A stretch of 47,074 bases of DNA from Clostridia bacterium (GCA_029006755.1 JAQXGO010000028.1:1-47074); one strand, 5' to 3'. Positions 28,691 through 37,965 are shown, numbered from the stretch's first letter. Program-made: numbers and translations. Notes: generated from the sequence alone by a model not told the origin.

Positions 28691-28721
28691 GAGGACAGAA
28701 ACCTTAAAGGAGGTATTTCTC

Positions 28722-29621
28722 ATGAAGAAAAAACTATCGTTATCCATTGCGGCGTGCATGGCCTCTCTTTTGGTGACCGGCGCGCAGGCGAACATCTCTG
28801 TCGAGCTGAACGATAAGCCTTTGAACTTTGACGTACAGCCGACTATAATCGGCAACCGTACCATGGTGCCCTTCCGTGCCATATTGGAAGCGGTGGGTGC
28901 AGATGTACAGTGGGACAGCCAAACCAAGCAGGTTTGTGCGATAAAAGACGGTAAAAAGGTTTGTATGACCATTGGTGTACCCTCCGTTGTAGCAAACGGA
29001 GAGGAACAAAAAATAGATGTGGCGCCTGTTATCGTGAATAACAGAACGCTTGTTCCCCTCCGCGCACTCTCCGAAGCTTTGGGATTGCAGGTCGAATGGG
29101 ATGAAAAGACCAATACGGTGGAGATCAATACCTGCCCGGACGGCAACTGTGACACTGAAAGCACCTGCCCGGACGGCAACTGTGACACACCGGTAAAAGA
29201 AGAAACCGAAAAGCCGGCAGACAGTGAGGAAAAAACGGAAGAAAGTGATGAAAAACGGGTACTGACACTGGTAAACCAGTACCGCGCCGAAGCCGGACTT
29301 GCACCGCTTGTATGGGATGATACCCTTGCAAAGGTTGCCGCAAGCCACAGCAAAGACATGGCGAATCGAAACTATTTTTCCCACACAACACCGGAAGGAT
29401 TGTCACCTTTTGACAGAATGGAGAAAATGGGCGTTACGTATAGGACGGCCGGCGAGAACATTGCCGCAGGCATGAGAACACCGGAAGACGTTATGGAACA
29501 GTGGATGAATTCGCCGGGACATTACGCAAACATTATGAATGCGAACTATAAACGGCTGGGCGTTGGCATAGCGAAGGGCGGCAGTTACGGCGTGTATTGG
29601 ACGCAGAATTTCGCGGGATAA
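28722..29621 (+). CDS. Secreted protein: copper-amine-oxidase-N-like domain plus CAP (SCP/PR1) domain
   Basis: The 299-residue exported protein has a signal peptide (KKKLSLSIAACMASLLVTGAQA). Next come two copper-amine-oxidase N-terminal-like repeats (about 25-140: VELNDKPLNFDVQPTIIGNRTMVPFRAILEAVGA and VVANGEEQKIDVAPVIVNNRTLVPLRALSEALG), which in clostridia serve as envelope-binding modules. A linker with a duplicated CPDGNCDT unit and an acidic stretch follows. The C-terminal CAP domain (about 180-299) has SHSKDMANRNYFSH, AGENIAAG and the closing YWTQNFAG. The start at 28722 has aaaggaggt 7 nt upstream; an earlier in-frame ATG at 28689 lies upstream of that site. Confidence 0.9.
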   Translation: MKKKLSLSIAACMASLLVTGAQANISVELNDKPLNFDVQPTIIGNRTMVPFRAILEAVGADVQWDSQTKQVCAIKDGKKVCMTIGVPSVVANGEEQKIDVAPVIVNNRTLVPLRALSEALGLQVEWDEKTNTVEINTCPDGNCDTESTCPDGNCDTPVKEETEKPADSEEKTEESDEKRVLTLVNQYRAEAGLAPLVWDDTLAKVAASHSKDMANRNYFSHTTPEGLSPFDRMEKMGVTYRTAGENIAAGMRTPEDVMEQWMNSPGHYANIMNANYKRLGVGIAKGGSYGVYWTQNFAG

Positions 29622-29695
29622 GTTTCCGGTTCAAAAGGCCTTACATTTATAGGATAAAACAATATTTTATTTCTGCTTGTCCCCAAAAAGCAGAA

Positions 29696-29738
29696 AAACA
29701 GCGCGGCGGCTGTATGGCAGCTGCGCTGTTTGTATTCT
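29696..29738. terminator. Bidirectional terminator between the CAP-domain gene and rnhA
   Basis: AAACAGCGCGGC pairs with the distal arm GCTGCGCTGTTT (29696-29731) with a short loop. T-rich or A-rich flanks occur on both sides, so it can stop transcripts from both convergent genes. Confidence 0.75.
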
Positions 29739-29749
29739 TATGCGCATAT

Positions 29750-30223
29750 TCAAGACATTTTTTCATAGACTTCGTCAATCAGAAGCGAAGCAGGATCTCC
29801 GGCCGCCGCTGTCGTAGCGAGCTCGTCACAGCGATTGTTTTTCGCATTCTCCGCATGCCCTTTCACCCAAACGCAGGAAAGCGTATGCGGTTCTTTCGCA
29901 TCCAAAAGCCGTGCCCATAAATCCGGATTCAGCGCCTGGCCACCCTTGCGTTTCCAGCCGTTTTTACGCCAATTTTCTGCCCAGCCTAACCGAATGGCAT
30001 CCACAACATACTTGGAATCGGAATAAAGCGTTACGTTGCAAGGCTCTTTGAGTGCCTCCAATGCGATAATAACGGCTAAAAGCTCCATGCGGTTATTGGT
30101 GGTTTTCCGAAACCCGCAGGAAAACTCTTTTTCCCGGCCGGCATAGGAGAGAATAATGCCAAAACCGCCTGGGCCTGGGTTGCCGCTGCAAGCGCCGTCT
30201 GTATAGATAAGAACGTCCTTCAT
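29750..30223 (-). CDS. rnhA: Ribonuclease HI
   Basis: The 157-residue enzyme cuts RNA in RNA-DNA hybrids. Catalytic acids are visible: D9 in YTDGACSGNPG, E47 in NNRMELLAV, D69 in YSDSKYVVDAI, and a fourth acid in the C-terminal part (NRCDELA). No hybrid-binding domain precedes it, so it is the short bacterial type. It is convergent with the CAP gene and lies 18 nt downstream of cimA on the same strand. Confidence 0.95.
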   Translation of the reverse strand: MKDVLIYTDGACSGNPGPGGFGIILSYAGREKEFSCGFRKTTNNRMELLAVIIALEALKEPCNVTLYSDSKYVVDAIRLGWAENWRKNGWKRKGGQALNPDLWARLLDAKEPHTLSCVWVKGHAENAKNNRCDELATTAAAGDPASLLIDEVYEKMS

Positions 30224-30241
30224 AACTATCCTTTCTGCCGA

Positions 30242-31801
30242 TTAATCAGGCTTGTGTGCCAGCGTGTATTCAATCGAATCCACAAGCGCAGCCAGGGATG
30301 CTTCGATAATATCCTTGGATACACCTACCGTTGTCCACGATTTTTCCGTATCGGCGGATTCCATTAAAACACGCGTCAAAGAACCGGTTGCCTCACTATT
30401 TAAAATACGCACCTTATAGTCTGTCAGCCGTACGTTGCTAAGGGAAGGAAAGAACGGCTCCAGGGCCTTGCGAAGTGCAATATCGACGGCATGCACAGGG
30501 CCGTCCGCATCCGCGGCGGTAATTTCCTCCCGCCCGTCTACGTTGACTTTGATCAAAACGGAGGAGTAGCTGCTCTCTCTGCCGCGGTCATGCTCATTGA
30601 AAAGGCGGCAAAGCACAATCGAAAAATGCGGGTGGTATAGCCCAAGCTCGCGCCGTACCACAAGTTCAAAGGAGGCATCTGCCCCATCAAACTGGTACCC
30701 CTCATATTCAAGCGTCTTTAGCCGGGACAGGATGCGTTCCACTGCGGCATCGTCCCGCGGTACACCCGGCAGAATCCGTTCTAAGACATGACAGACCGCA
30801 CTGCGTCCGGCAATATCCGAAACAAGGAGGTGCCGGCGGTTGCCGACGGCCTCCGGCGGAATATGTTCAAAGCTTTCGTTATTTTTTATCACCCCGTCAA
30901 TATGCATTCCGGCCTTGTGGGAAAAGGCCTCCGCGCTGACATAAGGAAGATTGCGTACAGAAATATTTGAGATGTCGGCTACTGCGCGGCTGATAGGCGT
31001 AAGCTTGCGCATGTTTTCTGCGGGAATCATGGAATACCCACGCTTTAACTGCAAATTGGCGATCACCGTAGCTAAATTGGCGTTGCCGCACCGTTCCCCC
31101 ACGCCGTTAATCGTGCCCTGCACATGCCTGGCACCGGCCGCTGCGGCCAAAACTGTGTTGGAAACGGCAAAGCCGCTGTCATTGTGTGCATGAATCCCAA
31201 TGGTACTTTGCATTTTTTCAGCGACAAGGCTTGTAATCTGAAAAATCTCATCCGGGAAGCAGCCGCCGCAGGTATCGCACAAAACTAACGTGTCTGCACC
31301 GGCGGCCTCTGCGGCAGACAAAACGGCAATGGCATAGGCCGGATTTTTCTTATAGCCGTCAAAAAAGTGCTCCGCATCAAAAATAACGCGCATATCGTGC
31401 GCACGTAAAAATCGAATACTGTCACCAATTATGGAAAGGTTTTCCTCTAAGGAGGTTTTTAATACATCCGTCACATGTAAATCCCATGCTTTGCCAAACA
31501 AGACGGCATCACGCGCGCCGCAGTTTGCCATGGCGAGGAGCGCTTCATCGTTGGCCGCCGCAGTGCCGGGATGGCAGGTGCTGCCAAAAACAGCAATGTG
31601 TGCATGCTGCAGAGAAAGCGAGGGCAAAGCCTCAAAAAAAGCCGCATTTTTAGAGTTGTAGGCCGGGTTCCCGACCTCAATCAGGTCAACCCCCAGCATA
31701 TCTAATAAATGTGCAATTTTCAGCTTATCGGCATTGGAAAAGGAAACGCGGCTGCTGCCTGCACCATCACGTAAAGTTGTATCCAGCGTTGTAATTTTCA
31801 T
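30242..31801 (-). CDS. cimA: Citramalate synthase (CimA type)
   Basis: This 519-residue enzyme of the isopropylmalate/homocitrate synthase family is predicted to condense pyruvate and acetyl-CoA to (R)-citramalate, a threonine-independent route to isoleucine. The motif TLDTTLRDGAGSSRVSF, the HAHNDSGFAVSNT metal-ligand motif and the GVGERCGNANL segment fit the CimA subgroup. A LeuA-type regulatory domain forms the C-terminal third. I choose the ATG at 31801, which has aaaggagga 6 nt upstream; the frame extends 18 nt further without improvement. Its start overlaps the amylase gene by 35 bp. leuA versus cimA activity is inferred from motif similarity. Confidence 0.85.
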   Translation of the reverse strand: MKITTLDTTLRDGAGSSRVSFSNADKLKIAHLLDMLGVDLIEVGNPAYNSKNAAFFEALPSLSLQHAHIAVFGSTCHPGTAAANDEALLAMANCGARDAVLFGKAWDLHVTDVLKTSLEENLSIIGDSIRFLRAHDMRVIFDAEHFFDGYKKNPAYAIAVLSAAEAAGADTLVLCDTCGGCFPDEIFQITSLVAEKMQSTIGIHAHNDSGFAVSNTVLAAAAGARHVQGTINGVGERCGNANLATVIANLQLKRGYSMIPAENMRKLTPISRAVADISNISVRNLPYVSAEAFSHKAGMHIDGVIKNNESFEHIPPEAVGNRRHLLVSDIAGRSAVCHVLERILPGVPRDDAAVERILSRLKTLEYEGYQFDGADASFELVVRRELGLYHPHFSIVLCRLFNEHDRGRESSYSSVLIKVNVDGREEITAADADGPVHAVDIALRKALEPFFPSLSNVRLTDYKVRILNSEATGSLTRVLMESADTEKSWTTVGVSKDIIEASLAALVDSIEYTLAHKPD

Positions 31802-33566
31802 TGCTTTCCTCCTTTGCAAACACGGTATAATCCATTGCGCCCAGCGATAGTTTTTTCATCGGTAAGTCCAGCTCTGCCTGTGCATTGCCTGCATTGAGCG
31901 CGACGATGGTATTGCCGCGGCAAAAGGCGATTGCTCGGCCGGCGGCATAAAGAAAGGAAAAGCTTTCCTTTGTAAAATCCGGCTCGTTTTGCCGAAGTGC
32001 CAAAAGCGATTGATAAATGGAGAAAACAGCATCGTCTTCCTGTCCCCAAGGGTAACACCCACGATTAAAGGGGTCGCCATACCCTTCCATGCCTACTTCA
32101 TCTCCATAATACAGGCAAGGAACGCCGGGCAACGTCAGCTGCAGCAGTAAGGCAAGCGGCAATCGCTGCATCGCGATTGCGCGGTTTTCCGGCGGCAGAC
32201 GGTATGTGCTTTGTGCGGCGCGGTCCGGTAACGTGGGCGCATTTCCCAAAACGGTAAGGAGCCGCGGCACGTCATGGCAGGATAAAAAGTTCAGTGTACT
32301 GTAAAAGACCATCGGCGGATAGTTTTCCGCAAGGCTCATCACCCGTCTTTGAAAATCCACGGCATCTATACGACCACAAATAAAGTCCAAAATGCTGTTT
32401 CGGAGCGGATAATTCATAACGCTATCCAGCTGTGCGCCTGTAAGATACCGCCGCTTTGCGCCGTAGCTTTCCTTGTTGGAGGCATCTTCCCAAACCTCGC
32501 CGATAATGACGGCATCGGGGTTTTCCTCCTTGACGACCTCACGCAATGTGTCCAGAAAAACGTCCGGCAATTCGTCGGCAACATCCAGCCGCCAACCCGC
32601 TGCGCCGGCGCGGAGCCATTGCCGCACCACAGAATCTTTATTCCGAAGCATAAAGTCAAGGTATGAGGGTTCCGTTTCGCGTACATTCGGCAAAGAAGGA
32701 ATCCCCCACCAACAGTCATACCCGACCGCACTGTCATTAAAGCTATACCAGGCGCGATAAGGAGAATTTTCGTCCGATAGCGCGGCCTGGAAGTAGGGGC
32801 TGTCACTGCCCGTATGGCTGAACACCCCATCCAGAATAAGAGAAATGCCTACTTTTTTGGCTTCCGCAGCCAGCGCCCGGAAGGCAGCATCGCCGCCAAA
32901 ATGTGCGGCAATATGGCGATAGTCCCGGGTATTGTAGCCATGGTTGGAGGAGGAATCAAAAATGGGATTCAAATAAAGGTACGTAATTCCTAAATCCGCA
33001 AGGTACGGAAGCTTTTCAAGAATGCCGTACAGCGTGCCGCCAAAAAAGTCCCCGGAGGTATATGTGCCGCCAAACTGTTCTGCGCAAAAAAAGGGCGTTT
33101 CCCCCCATGCACGCGGAATGCCGACAGAAACGGCCTCGCCGCCACGGCGAAAGCGGTCAGGAAATATCTGATACACAATCCCTTTTGAAAACGCGGCAGG
33201 GCAGCGAAAAGACGGCGCGTACGCTGTAATTTGAAACTTATGTAAAGGCTCGCCTGCAGAGACATCGCCAAAGCCGCCGAGGCAAGCAGCATTATTGCCA
33301 TAATACACCTGCTCCCCGTCCCCATTCACCAGAAAATAGTAGAATAGGGTTGCAGAAACCGATAGGGTGCATACATACATCCGGCCGCCGCACATATCAA
33401 AGTCAAATCGCATGGGAACAGCTTCTCCCAAAGAGGTAAATAGCGTTACAGCCGCAGGAAGATTGGCGGACTGCACGAAAAGGCGCAGTGTGACCCGGCT
33501 TCCCTGGGGCACAGCGCCAAACGGGGTACGATATAGGCTGTTTTGTGAATTATGTTCGATAAACAA
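31767..33566 (-). CDS. Alpha-amylase family glycoside hydrolase (GH13, neopullulanase-like)
   Basis: The 599-residue protein has an N-terminal carbohydrate-binding beta domain (about 1-125). A (beta/alpha)8 catalytic barrel follows, with YQIFPDRF, the acid pair residues D328 (GWRLDVADE) and E357 (IIGEVWEDA), and D432 in FLSCHDVPR. A C-terminal beta domain ends the protein. No signal peptide is seen, so it is probably cytosolic and acts on imported malto-oligosaccharides. The conserved NHD triad residue appears as CHD, a mild variation. Its 3' end overlaps cimA by 35 bp on the same strand. Confidence 0.88.
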   Translation of the reverse strand: MFIEHNSQNSLYRTPFGAVPQGSRVTLRLFVQSANLPAAVTLFTSLGEAVPMRFDFDMCGGRMYVCTLSVSATLFYYFLVNGDGEQVYYGNNAACLGGFGDVSAGEPLHKFQITAYAPSFRCPAAFSKGIVYQIFPDRFRRGGEAVSVGIPRAWGETPFFCAEQFGGTYTSGDFFGGTLYGILEKLPYLADLGITYLYLNPIFDSSSNHGYNTRDYRHIAAHFGGDAAFRALAAEAKKVGISLILDGVFSHTGSDSPYFQAALSDENSPYRAWYSFNDSAVGYDCWWGIPSLPNVRETEPSYLDFMLRNKDSVVRQWLRAGAAGWRLDVADELPDVFLDTLREVVKEENPDAVIIGEVWEDASNKESYGAKRRYLTGAQLDSVMNYPLRNSILDFICGRIDAVDFQRRVMSLAENYPPMVFYSTLNFLSCHDVPRLLTVLGNAPTLPDRAAQSTYRLPPENRAIAMQRLPLALLLQLTLPGVPCLYYGDEVGMEGYGDPFNRGCYPWGQEDDAVFSIYQSLLALRQNEPDFTKESFSFLYAAGRAIAFCRGNTIVALNAGNAQAELDLPMKKLSLGAMDYTVFAKEESNENYNAGYNFT

Positions 33567-33570
33567 AGTA

Positions 33571-33924
33571 TTATTTCAACTCCGAAATCAATTTTTCTAT
33601 ACTTTGCGCCGTGTCAACCTCGCCCATCGTGGAGAAGTTGACAATCACGCGCGTTTCTGCCGCAATACGGAGGGCGGAAATGTCAGCCTTTGCATTTTCA
33701 GAAAGCGCAAATTCGCGCGTGGTTTCCTCTTCTTGCACCGTAATGGTATCCGCAGAAATCGATTGCACCGTGCCGCGAAACCGTGTGTTTTCCGGTGCGG
33801 CAGTGGCCAGTGACTGCGTGGGCAGGGGTGTGGACGCCGGTGCATTCGTAGGCACTTTTCGGGCGCACCCGCTCAGCATAAGGGAGCAAAGCAAAAGCCA
33901 GGCGCCAATTTTTATCATTTGCAT
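33571..33924 (-). CDS. Small lipoprotein of unknown function
   Basis: The 117-residue protein has a signal peptide ending in the lipobox LSGC (about residues 14-17 from the chosen start). A Pro/Thr/Ala-rich linker then leads to a small beta domain (FRGTVQSISADTITVQEEET...). I recognise no family. The start at 33924 has gaaagga 8 nt upstream. The longer open frame runs further into the sigma gene and looks spurious. It lies 4 nt upstream of the amylase gene and 19 nt after the sigG remnant, and may be read with both. Confidence 0.7.
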   Translation of the reverse strand: MQMIKIGAWLLLCSLMLSGCARKVPTNAPASTPLPTQSLATAAPENTRFRGTVQSISADTITVQEEETTREFALSENAKADISALRIAAETRVIVNFSTMGEVDTAQSIEKLISELK

Positions 33925-33943
33925 GAAACCAGTCCTTTCAAAG

Positions 33944-34486
33944 CTAAATATGTTTACGCATGTTATCCAGTGCATTTTTTTCAAGCCGGGACACCTGGGC
34001 TTGCGAAATACCGATTTCGTCTGCAACCTCCATTTGGGTTCTGCCTTGAAAAAAGCGAAGCCGTACAATCAGCTTTTCGCGATCGGAAAGCCGCTTCATG
34101 GCCTCCCGAAGGGAGATTTCTTCAATCCAGTTTTCGTCCGTATTCTTATTATCACTGACTTGATCCATTACATAAATCGCATCTCCTCCATCGTGATACA
34201 CCGGCTCAAAAAGAGAGATAGGATCTAAAATTGCATCCAGTGCCATAGTAACCTCACTTTTGGTGGTGCCAAGTTCCTTTGCAATATCCTCTAAAGAAGG
34301 CTCACGCGTACCGGAAAGCTTTTCCTTCACGGCTAAAGCGCGATAGGCCGTATCTCGCAAGGAACGGCTGACACGAATGGCGTTGTTATCCCGCAAATAT
34401 CGCCTGATTTCACCTATTATCATTGGCATGAACGCAGGAAGGTGAAAAACAATGCGGGAGCAGGGCATGATGCAGAATCTATTCAT
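33944..34486 (-). pseudogene. sigG: N-terminally truncated sporulation sigma factor G
   Basis: The readable frame covers only sigma regions 2.4 to 4, from PMIIGEIRRYLRDNNAIRVS to the end. It matches SigG closely (region 3: SLFEPVYHDGGDAIYVMDQVSD; region 4.2: TQMEVADEIGISQAQVSRLEK). The first ~90 residues of an ordinary SigG (regions 1.2-2.3, core-RNA-polymerase binding) are absent. About 50 nt after the ftsK stop there is only a short degraded stretch (LPAFMPMIIG compared with the usual STYAVPMIIG), and ftsK ends normally. There is no ribosome-binding site at a sensible start codon. I therefore call it broken; a real assembly deletion is possible, and a functional short form is unlikely. Confidence 0.75.
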
Positions 34487-36791
34487 CTGCCTGCATTTGC
34501 ATCTCGTAAAATTGCTGTTTGGTTAAAAGTACCTGCCGGGGCTTACTGCCCTCGTGCGGACCGATGACACCGCGAAGCTCCATTTGGTCAATGATGCGTC
34601 CGGCGCGGCTGTACCCCACCTTAAAACGGCGCTGAATCATGGAAACGGAAGCCTGTCCGCTATCCACAACCAGCTCAATGGCTTGCGTTAAAAGCGGATC
34701 CGAATCGCCGGCATCCTCTTCCTCGGGGCGATCCTCACTTTCAAGGCGCTCTAAAATATCCACATTATATTCGACTTCCGCATCTCCTTTGACAAATTCG
34801 ACAATGCGTTCCACCTCGGCATCGGAAACGAATGCACCCTGCAGGCGCACCGGCTTTGCCGCGCCAAAGGGCAGATACAGCATATCGCCACGCCCTAAGA
34901 GCTTTTCGGCACCCATCATATCCAAAATAGTGCGGCTATCAATCTGGCTCGAAACCGCAAAGGCAATGCGGGAAGGTACGTTGGCCTTTATGAGGCCGGT
35001 AATTACGTCCACACTGGGGCGCTGGGTGGCAATCACTAAATGCATGCCTGCTGCACGACCCATTTGTGCAAGACGGCAAATGGCGTCTTCTACCTCGTGG
35101 GGGGCGGCCATCATAAGGTCAGCCAGCTCGTCCACAATAATGACAATTTTTTCAATGGTTTTGCAGCCTTCCTCTTTCATGAGTTCGTTATAGTGCGAAA
35201 TTTCACGCACATTGCATTCTGCAAACAGCTTGTACCGCCGCAGCATTTCGGTTACCGCCCAGTTGAGTGCACCGGCAGCTTTGCGCGGCTCGGTCACAAC
35301 CGGAATCATCAAATGGGGAATCCCATTGTAAACGCCAAGCTCTACCACCTTCGGGTCAATCATCAAAAGACGAACTTCATCCGGACTGGCCTTGTAAATC
35401 AAGCTCGAAATCAGGGAGTTAATGCAAACACTCTTACCGGAACCGGTCGCACCGGCAATCAGAAGATGGGGCATTTTCGCAACATCGGCGACATTGGTTT
35501 TGCCGGAAATATCTTTTCCCAATGCAAAGGCGGTTTTGGAGGGGAAATCACGAAATTCTGCGGATTCCAGCACCTCACGAAGAGAAACGGTCGCAATATT
35601 TTTATTCGGGATTTCAATGCCGACCGCGGCTTTGCCGGGGATCGGGGCTTCGATACGAACGCCGAATGCGGCGAGATTCAGTGCAATATCATCAGCCAAA
35701 TTGACGATTTTGCTGACCTTTACACCGGCGCTTGGCTGCAGCTCAAACCGGGTTACGCTCGGCCCGCGGGTGACCTCCAGTACCTTGGCTTCTACGCCGA
35801 AGCTTTTTAGGGTTTCCACCAGTTTTTTTGCACTTTCGCGCAAATCCTCCAGCGGGGCGGCAGCCTTAGATTTATGCTGTTCCAAAAGATCCAGGCTCGG
35901 ATAAATATATTCCCGCGGCGGCTGATTCTGGGTCATTTCCGCTTCAATATCTGCAACCGCAATGGCTTTCTCTGCCTCATCCTCCGCTTCCGCAGATGCC
36001 TTGGGAGCATCTATGGGCGCCTTTGGCGCGGCGGCTTCCTCTGTTGCTGCAGACGGTGCCGGATTGTCTCCCCCTGCATTTTCTAAAGAAAGCTGGTCAT
36101 GCGTAAAAATCTTTATGGAATCAAAGTCAAACGGTTCCTCCGCTTCTGTCGGTGCCGTCGGCTCCGGCATAGGTGCAATGACTTCATTTTTCACTTTCTT
36201 TTCCGGCTGGAAGACCGGTTCTTTCGGCCCTTCCTTCGCCGGTTTCTCCTTCTTTGCCGGGCGGCATGCACGCAGCGATTCAATCAAATTGCGCAAAGAA
36301 ATGCCGAAAACAATCATAATGATCGGCACCATAAGGCCGATTAGAATGACGCAGGAAATGGCACGCCCGGATAATTTATACAAAAAGGTGGCAAGCAGGC
36401 CACCAAAAACACCGCCGCCAAAATGCATGGCATAATAGGCCGCAAAGTCCCACTCCAGTGTGCCGGTAAAAAGATGCACAAGGGCACTGACAAGGAGCAA
36501 AAATAAAAAGGTCAGCACATAGCCGCGTCGATAAGGCGCAAAACTTTGCTGCACCAAAAGATGCACGCCCAGAACCTGAATATACAGCGGCAGGACATAG
36601 CCTACAATACCCATAAGGCCTAAAGTGAGTGTATGAAATGCATACCCCAGCGGAGAGGTTCTGGCATTGGTGTAAAGGCAAAGTGCCATAATAATGCCGA
36701 CGGCAATGCAAATAACTGCCCAAAGCTCCTGGGATATGGTTGTTTTTTGTTTTTTTGCATCCTTTGCAGGAATCCGTTTACGAGTTGCCAT
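34479..36791 (-). CDS. ftsK: DNA translocase FtsK/SpoIIIE
   Basis: The 770-residue ATP-driven DNA pump clears chromosomes from the septum. Four hydrophobic N-terminal helices (about 20-175) anchor it. An acidic/proline-alanine-rich linker (about 185-300) follows. The motor has Walker A GATGSGKSVCINS (about 450-462) and Walker B IIVDELADLMMA. The C-terminal gamma winged-helix domain includes RRFKVGYSRAGRIIDQMEL, which reads polar DNA signals. It ends naturally with MQADE. It lies between uppP and the sigG remnant on the same strand. Confidence 0.95.
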   Translation of the reverse strand: MATRKRIPAKDAKKQKTTISQELWAVICIAVGIIMALCLYTNARTSPLGYAFHTLTLGLMGIVGYVLPLYIQVLGVHLLVQQSFAPYRRGYVLTFLFLLLVSALVHLFTGTLEWDFAAYYAMHFGGGVFGGLLATFLYKLSGRAISCVILIGLMVPIIMIVFGISLRNLIESLRACRPAKKEKPAKEGPKEPVFQPEKKVKNEVIAPMPEPTAPTEAEEPFDFDSIKIFTHDQLSLENAGGDNPAPSAATEEAAAPKAPIDAPKASAEAEDEAEKAIAVADIEAEMTQNQPPREYIYPSLDLLEQHKSKAAAPLEDLRESAKKLVETLKSFGVEAKVLEVTRGPSVTRFELQPSAGVKVSKIVNLADDIALNLAAFGVRIEAPIPGKAAVGIEIPNKNIATVSLREVLESAEFRDFPSKTAFALGKDISGKTNVADVAKMPHLLIAGATGSGKSVCINSLISSLIYKASPDEVRLLMIDPKVVELGVYNGIPHLMIPVVTEPRKAAGALNWAVTEMLRRYKLFAECNVREISHYNELMKEEGCKTIEKIVIIVDELADLMMAAPHEVEDAICRLAQMGRAAGMHLVIATQRPSVDVITGLIKANVPSRIAFAVSSQIDSRTILDMMGAEKLLGRGDMLYLPFGAAKPVRLQGAFVSDAEVERIVEFVKGDAEVEYNVDILERLESEDRPEEEDAGDSDPLLTQAIELVVDSGQASVSMIQRRFKVGYSRAGRIIDQMELRGVIGPHEGSKPRQVLLTKQQFYEMQMQADE

Positions 36792-36803
36792 GGAGTGAGC
36801 CTC

Positions 36804-37625
36804 CTAAAAGATATAAAGTAAGATCGCGGCAACGCCGGCCGCTACACAATAGTAGGAAAAGTAATAGAACTTGCTTTTTTGCACAAGGTGCAAGAGCCAG
36901 CGAATCGCAAAAAAGCCGGAAATCGCGGCAACAGCCATGCCACAAAGGGCAGGTAGAACCGGTACGCCGGCGGCTTCGCCGGAAAAAACGTCAACCGCAT
37001 CCAAAAGGGCAGCACCGAGCACAGCGGGAATGGACAAAATAAAGGAAAACTTTACAGCAAATTCACGAGAATATCCCATGCAACGCGCACCGCTGATCGT
37101 CGAGCCGCTGCGGCTTAAGCCGGGCAAGAGTGCCAACGCCTGAAACAGACCCACCACTAAGGAAGAGGAATAGGGCGCATTTTCCATTGTGCGTTTGCCG
37201 TCGGCAAGCTTATCGCTCAGCCAGAGCAAGAGGGCGGTCACAAAAAGCGCAATGCCGACGAAATATAACGGCAGCTCTGCAATGGCATCCTCAAAAAGAA
37301 TGCCTAAAATGCCGGCCGGAATCGAACCGATAATGACCATGAGCACAAAGCGGCGGTACGGTGTTTTAAAATCCGGCTTGCCGCGCAGGAGGTCATAAAG
37401 CATGCAGAAAAATTCACGAATCAGACACCAAATGTCTTTGTAGTAAACAAAAAAAACGGCTAATAACGTACCAACATGTAAAAGAATATCCAAGGACAAA
37501 GAAGCCTTTATGGCATCCGCTCCTAAAATTTCTTTAAAAATCTGCAGGTGGCCGGAGGATGAAACCGGCAAAAACTCTGTAAGCCCCTGCACAAGGCCTA
37601 ATAAAATGGATTGTATGTAATTCAT
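36804..37625 (-). CDS. uppP: Undecaprenyl-diphosphatase UppP (BacA)
   Basis: The 273-residue membrane phosphatase recycles the lipid carrier used for peptidoglycan. The family motifs QGLTEFLPVSSSGHL (about 13-27) and LPGLSRSGSTI are both present, in a polytopic background of about eight helices. The start at 37625 has ggggga upstream with suitable spacing; an alternative ATG 15 nt earlier has none. It is 12 nt upstream of ftsK, so the two are probably co-transcribed. Confidence 0.95.
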   Translation of the reverse strand: MNYIQSILLGLVQGLTEFLPVSSSGHLQIFKEILGADAIKASLSLDILLHVGTLLAVFFVYYKDIWCLIREFFCMLYDLLRGKPDFKTPYRRFVLMVIIGSIPAGILGILFEDAIAELPLYFVGIALFVTALLLWLSDKLADGKRTMENAPYSSSLVVGLFQALALLPGLSRSGSTISGARCMGYSREFAVKFSFILSIPAVLGAALLDAVDVFSGEAAGVPVLPALCGMAVAAISGFFAIRWLLHLVQKSKFYYFSYYCVAAGVAAILLYIF

Positions 37626-37680
37626 AGATGTGTCCCCCATTCTCTATCATGCTATTCTTTTATTCTATCGGAAGTAATAA

Positions 37681-37965
37681 GGCTTGCTTTGCAAGAGTTA
37701 CAGAGAATATTCCACCATAAGTAAAAATGCTTGCTCGCAAGGGCGTTTTTACGAAGCCGTCAATATCACTGTTCGTGCAAAGCACGAGAGGGCAACGCCC
37801 AAAGGCTTGCTATGCAAGAGTTACAGAGAATATTTCACCATAAGTAAAAATGCTTGCTCGCAAGGGCATTTTTACGAAGCCGTCAATATCACTGTTCGTG
37901 CAAAGCACGAGAGGGCAACGCCCAAAGGCTTGCTTTGCAAGACTTACAGTGAATATTATACCATA
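37681..37965. repeat. 123-bp tandem repeat, two full copies and a partial third
   Basis: Units start at 37681, 37804 and 37927 and are almost identical. Each holds four potential hairpins: CTTGC-TTT-GCAAG, a GTAAAAATG/CATTTTTAC stem enclosing CTTGC-TC-GCAAG, TCGTGC-AAA-GCACGA, and GGGC-AAC-GCCC. In copy 1 the long stem has a T-G wobble where copy 2 has T-A, so pairing is kept. The unit is a multiple of three, so one frame stays open across all copies, but it has no ribosome-binding site and reads as low-complexity repeat. The block lies between uppP and the deacetylase gene. Confidence 0.85.

Noticed and set aside
35040-35810. 256-codon plus-strand frame opposite ftsK
   Set aside because: It is a shadow of the conserved ftsK motor region, with low-complexity composition and no translation signal.
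37681-37965. CRISPR array
   Set aside because: Units of 123 bp are contiguous, without unique spacers, and no cas genes are present.
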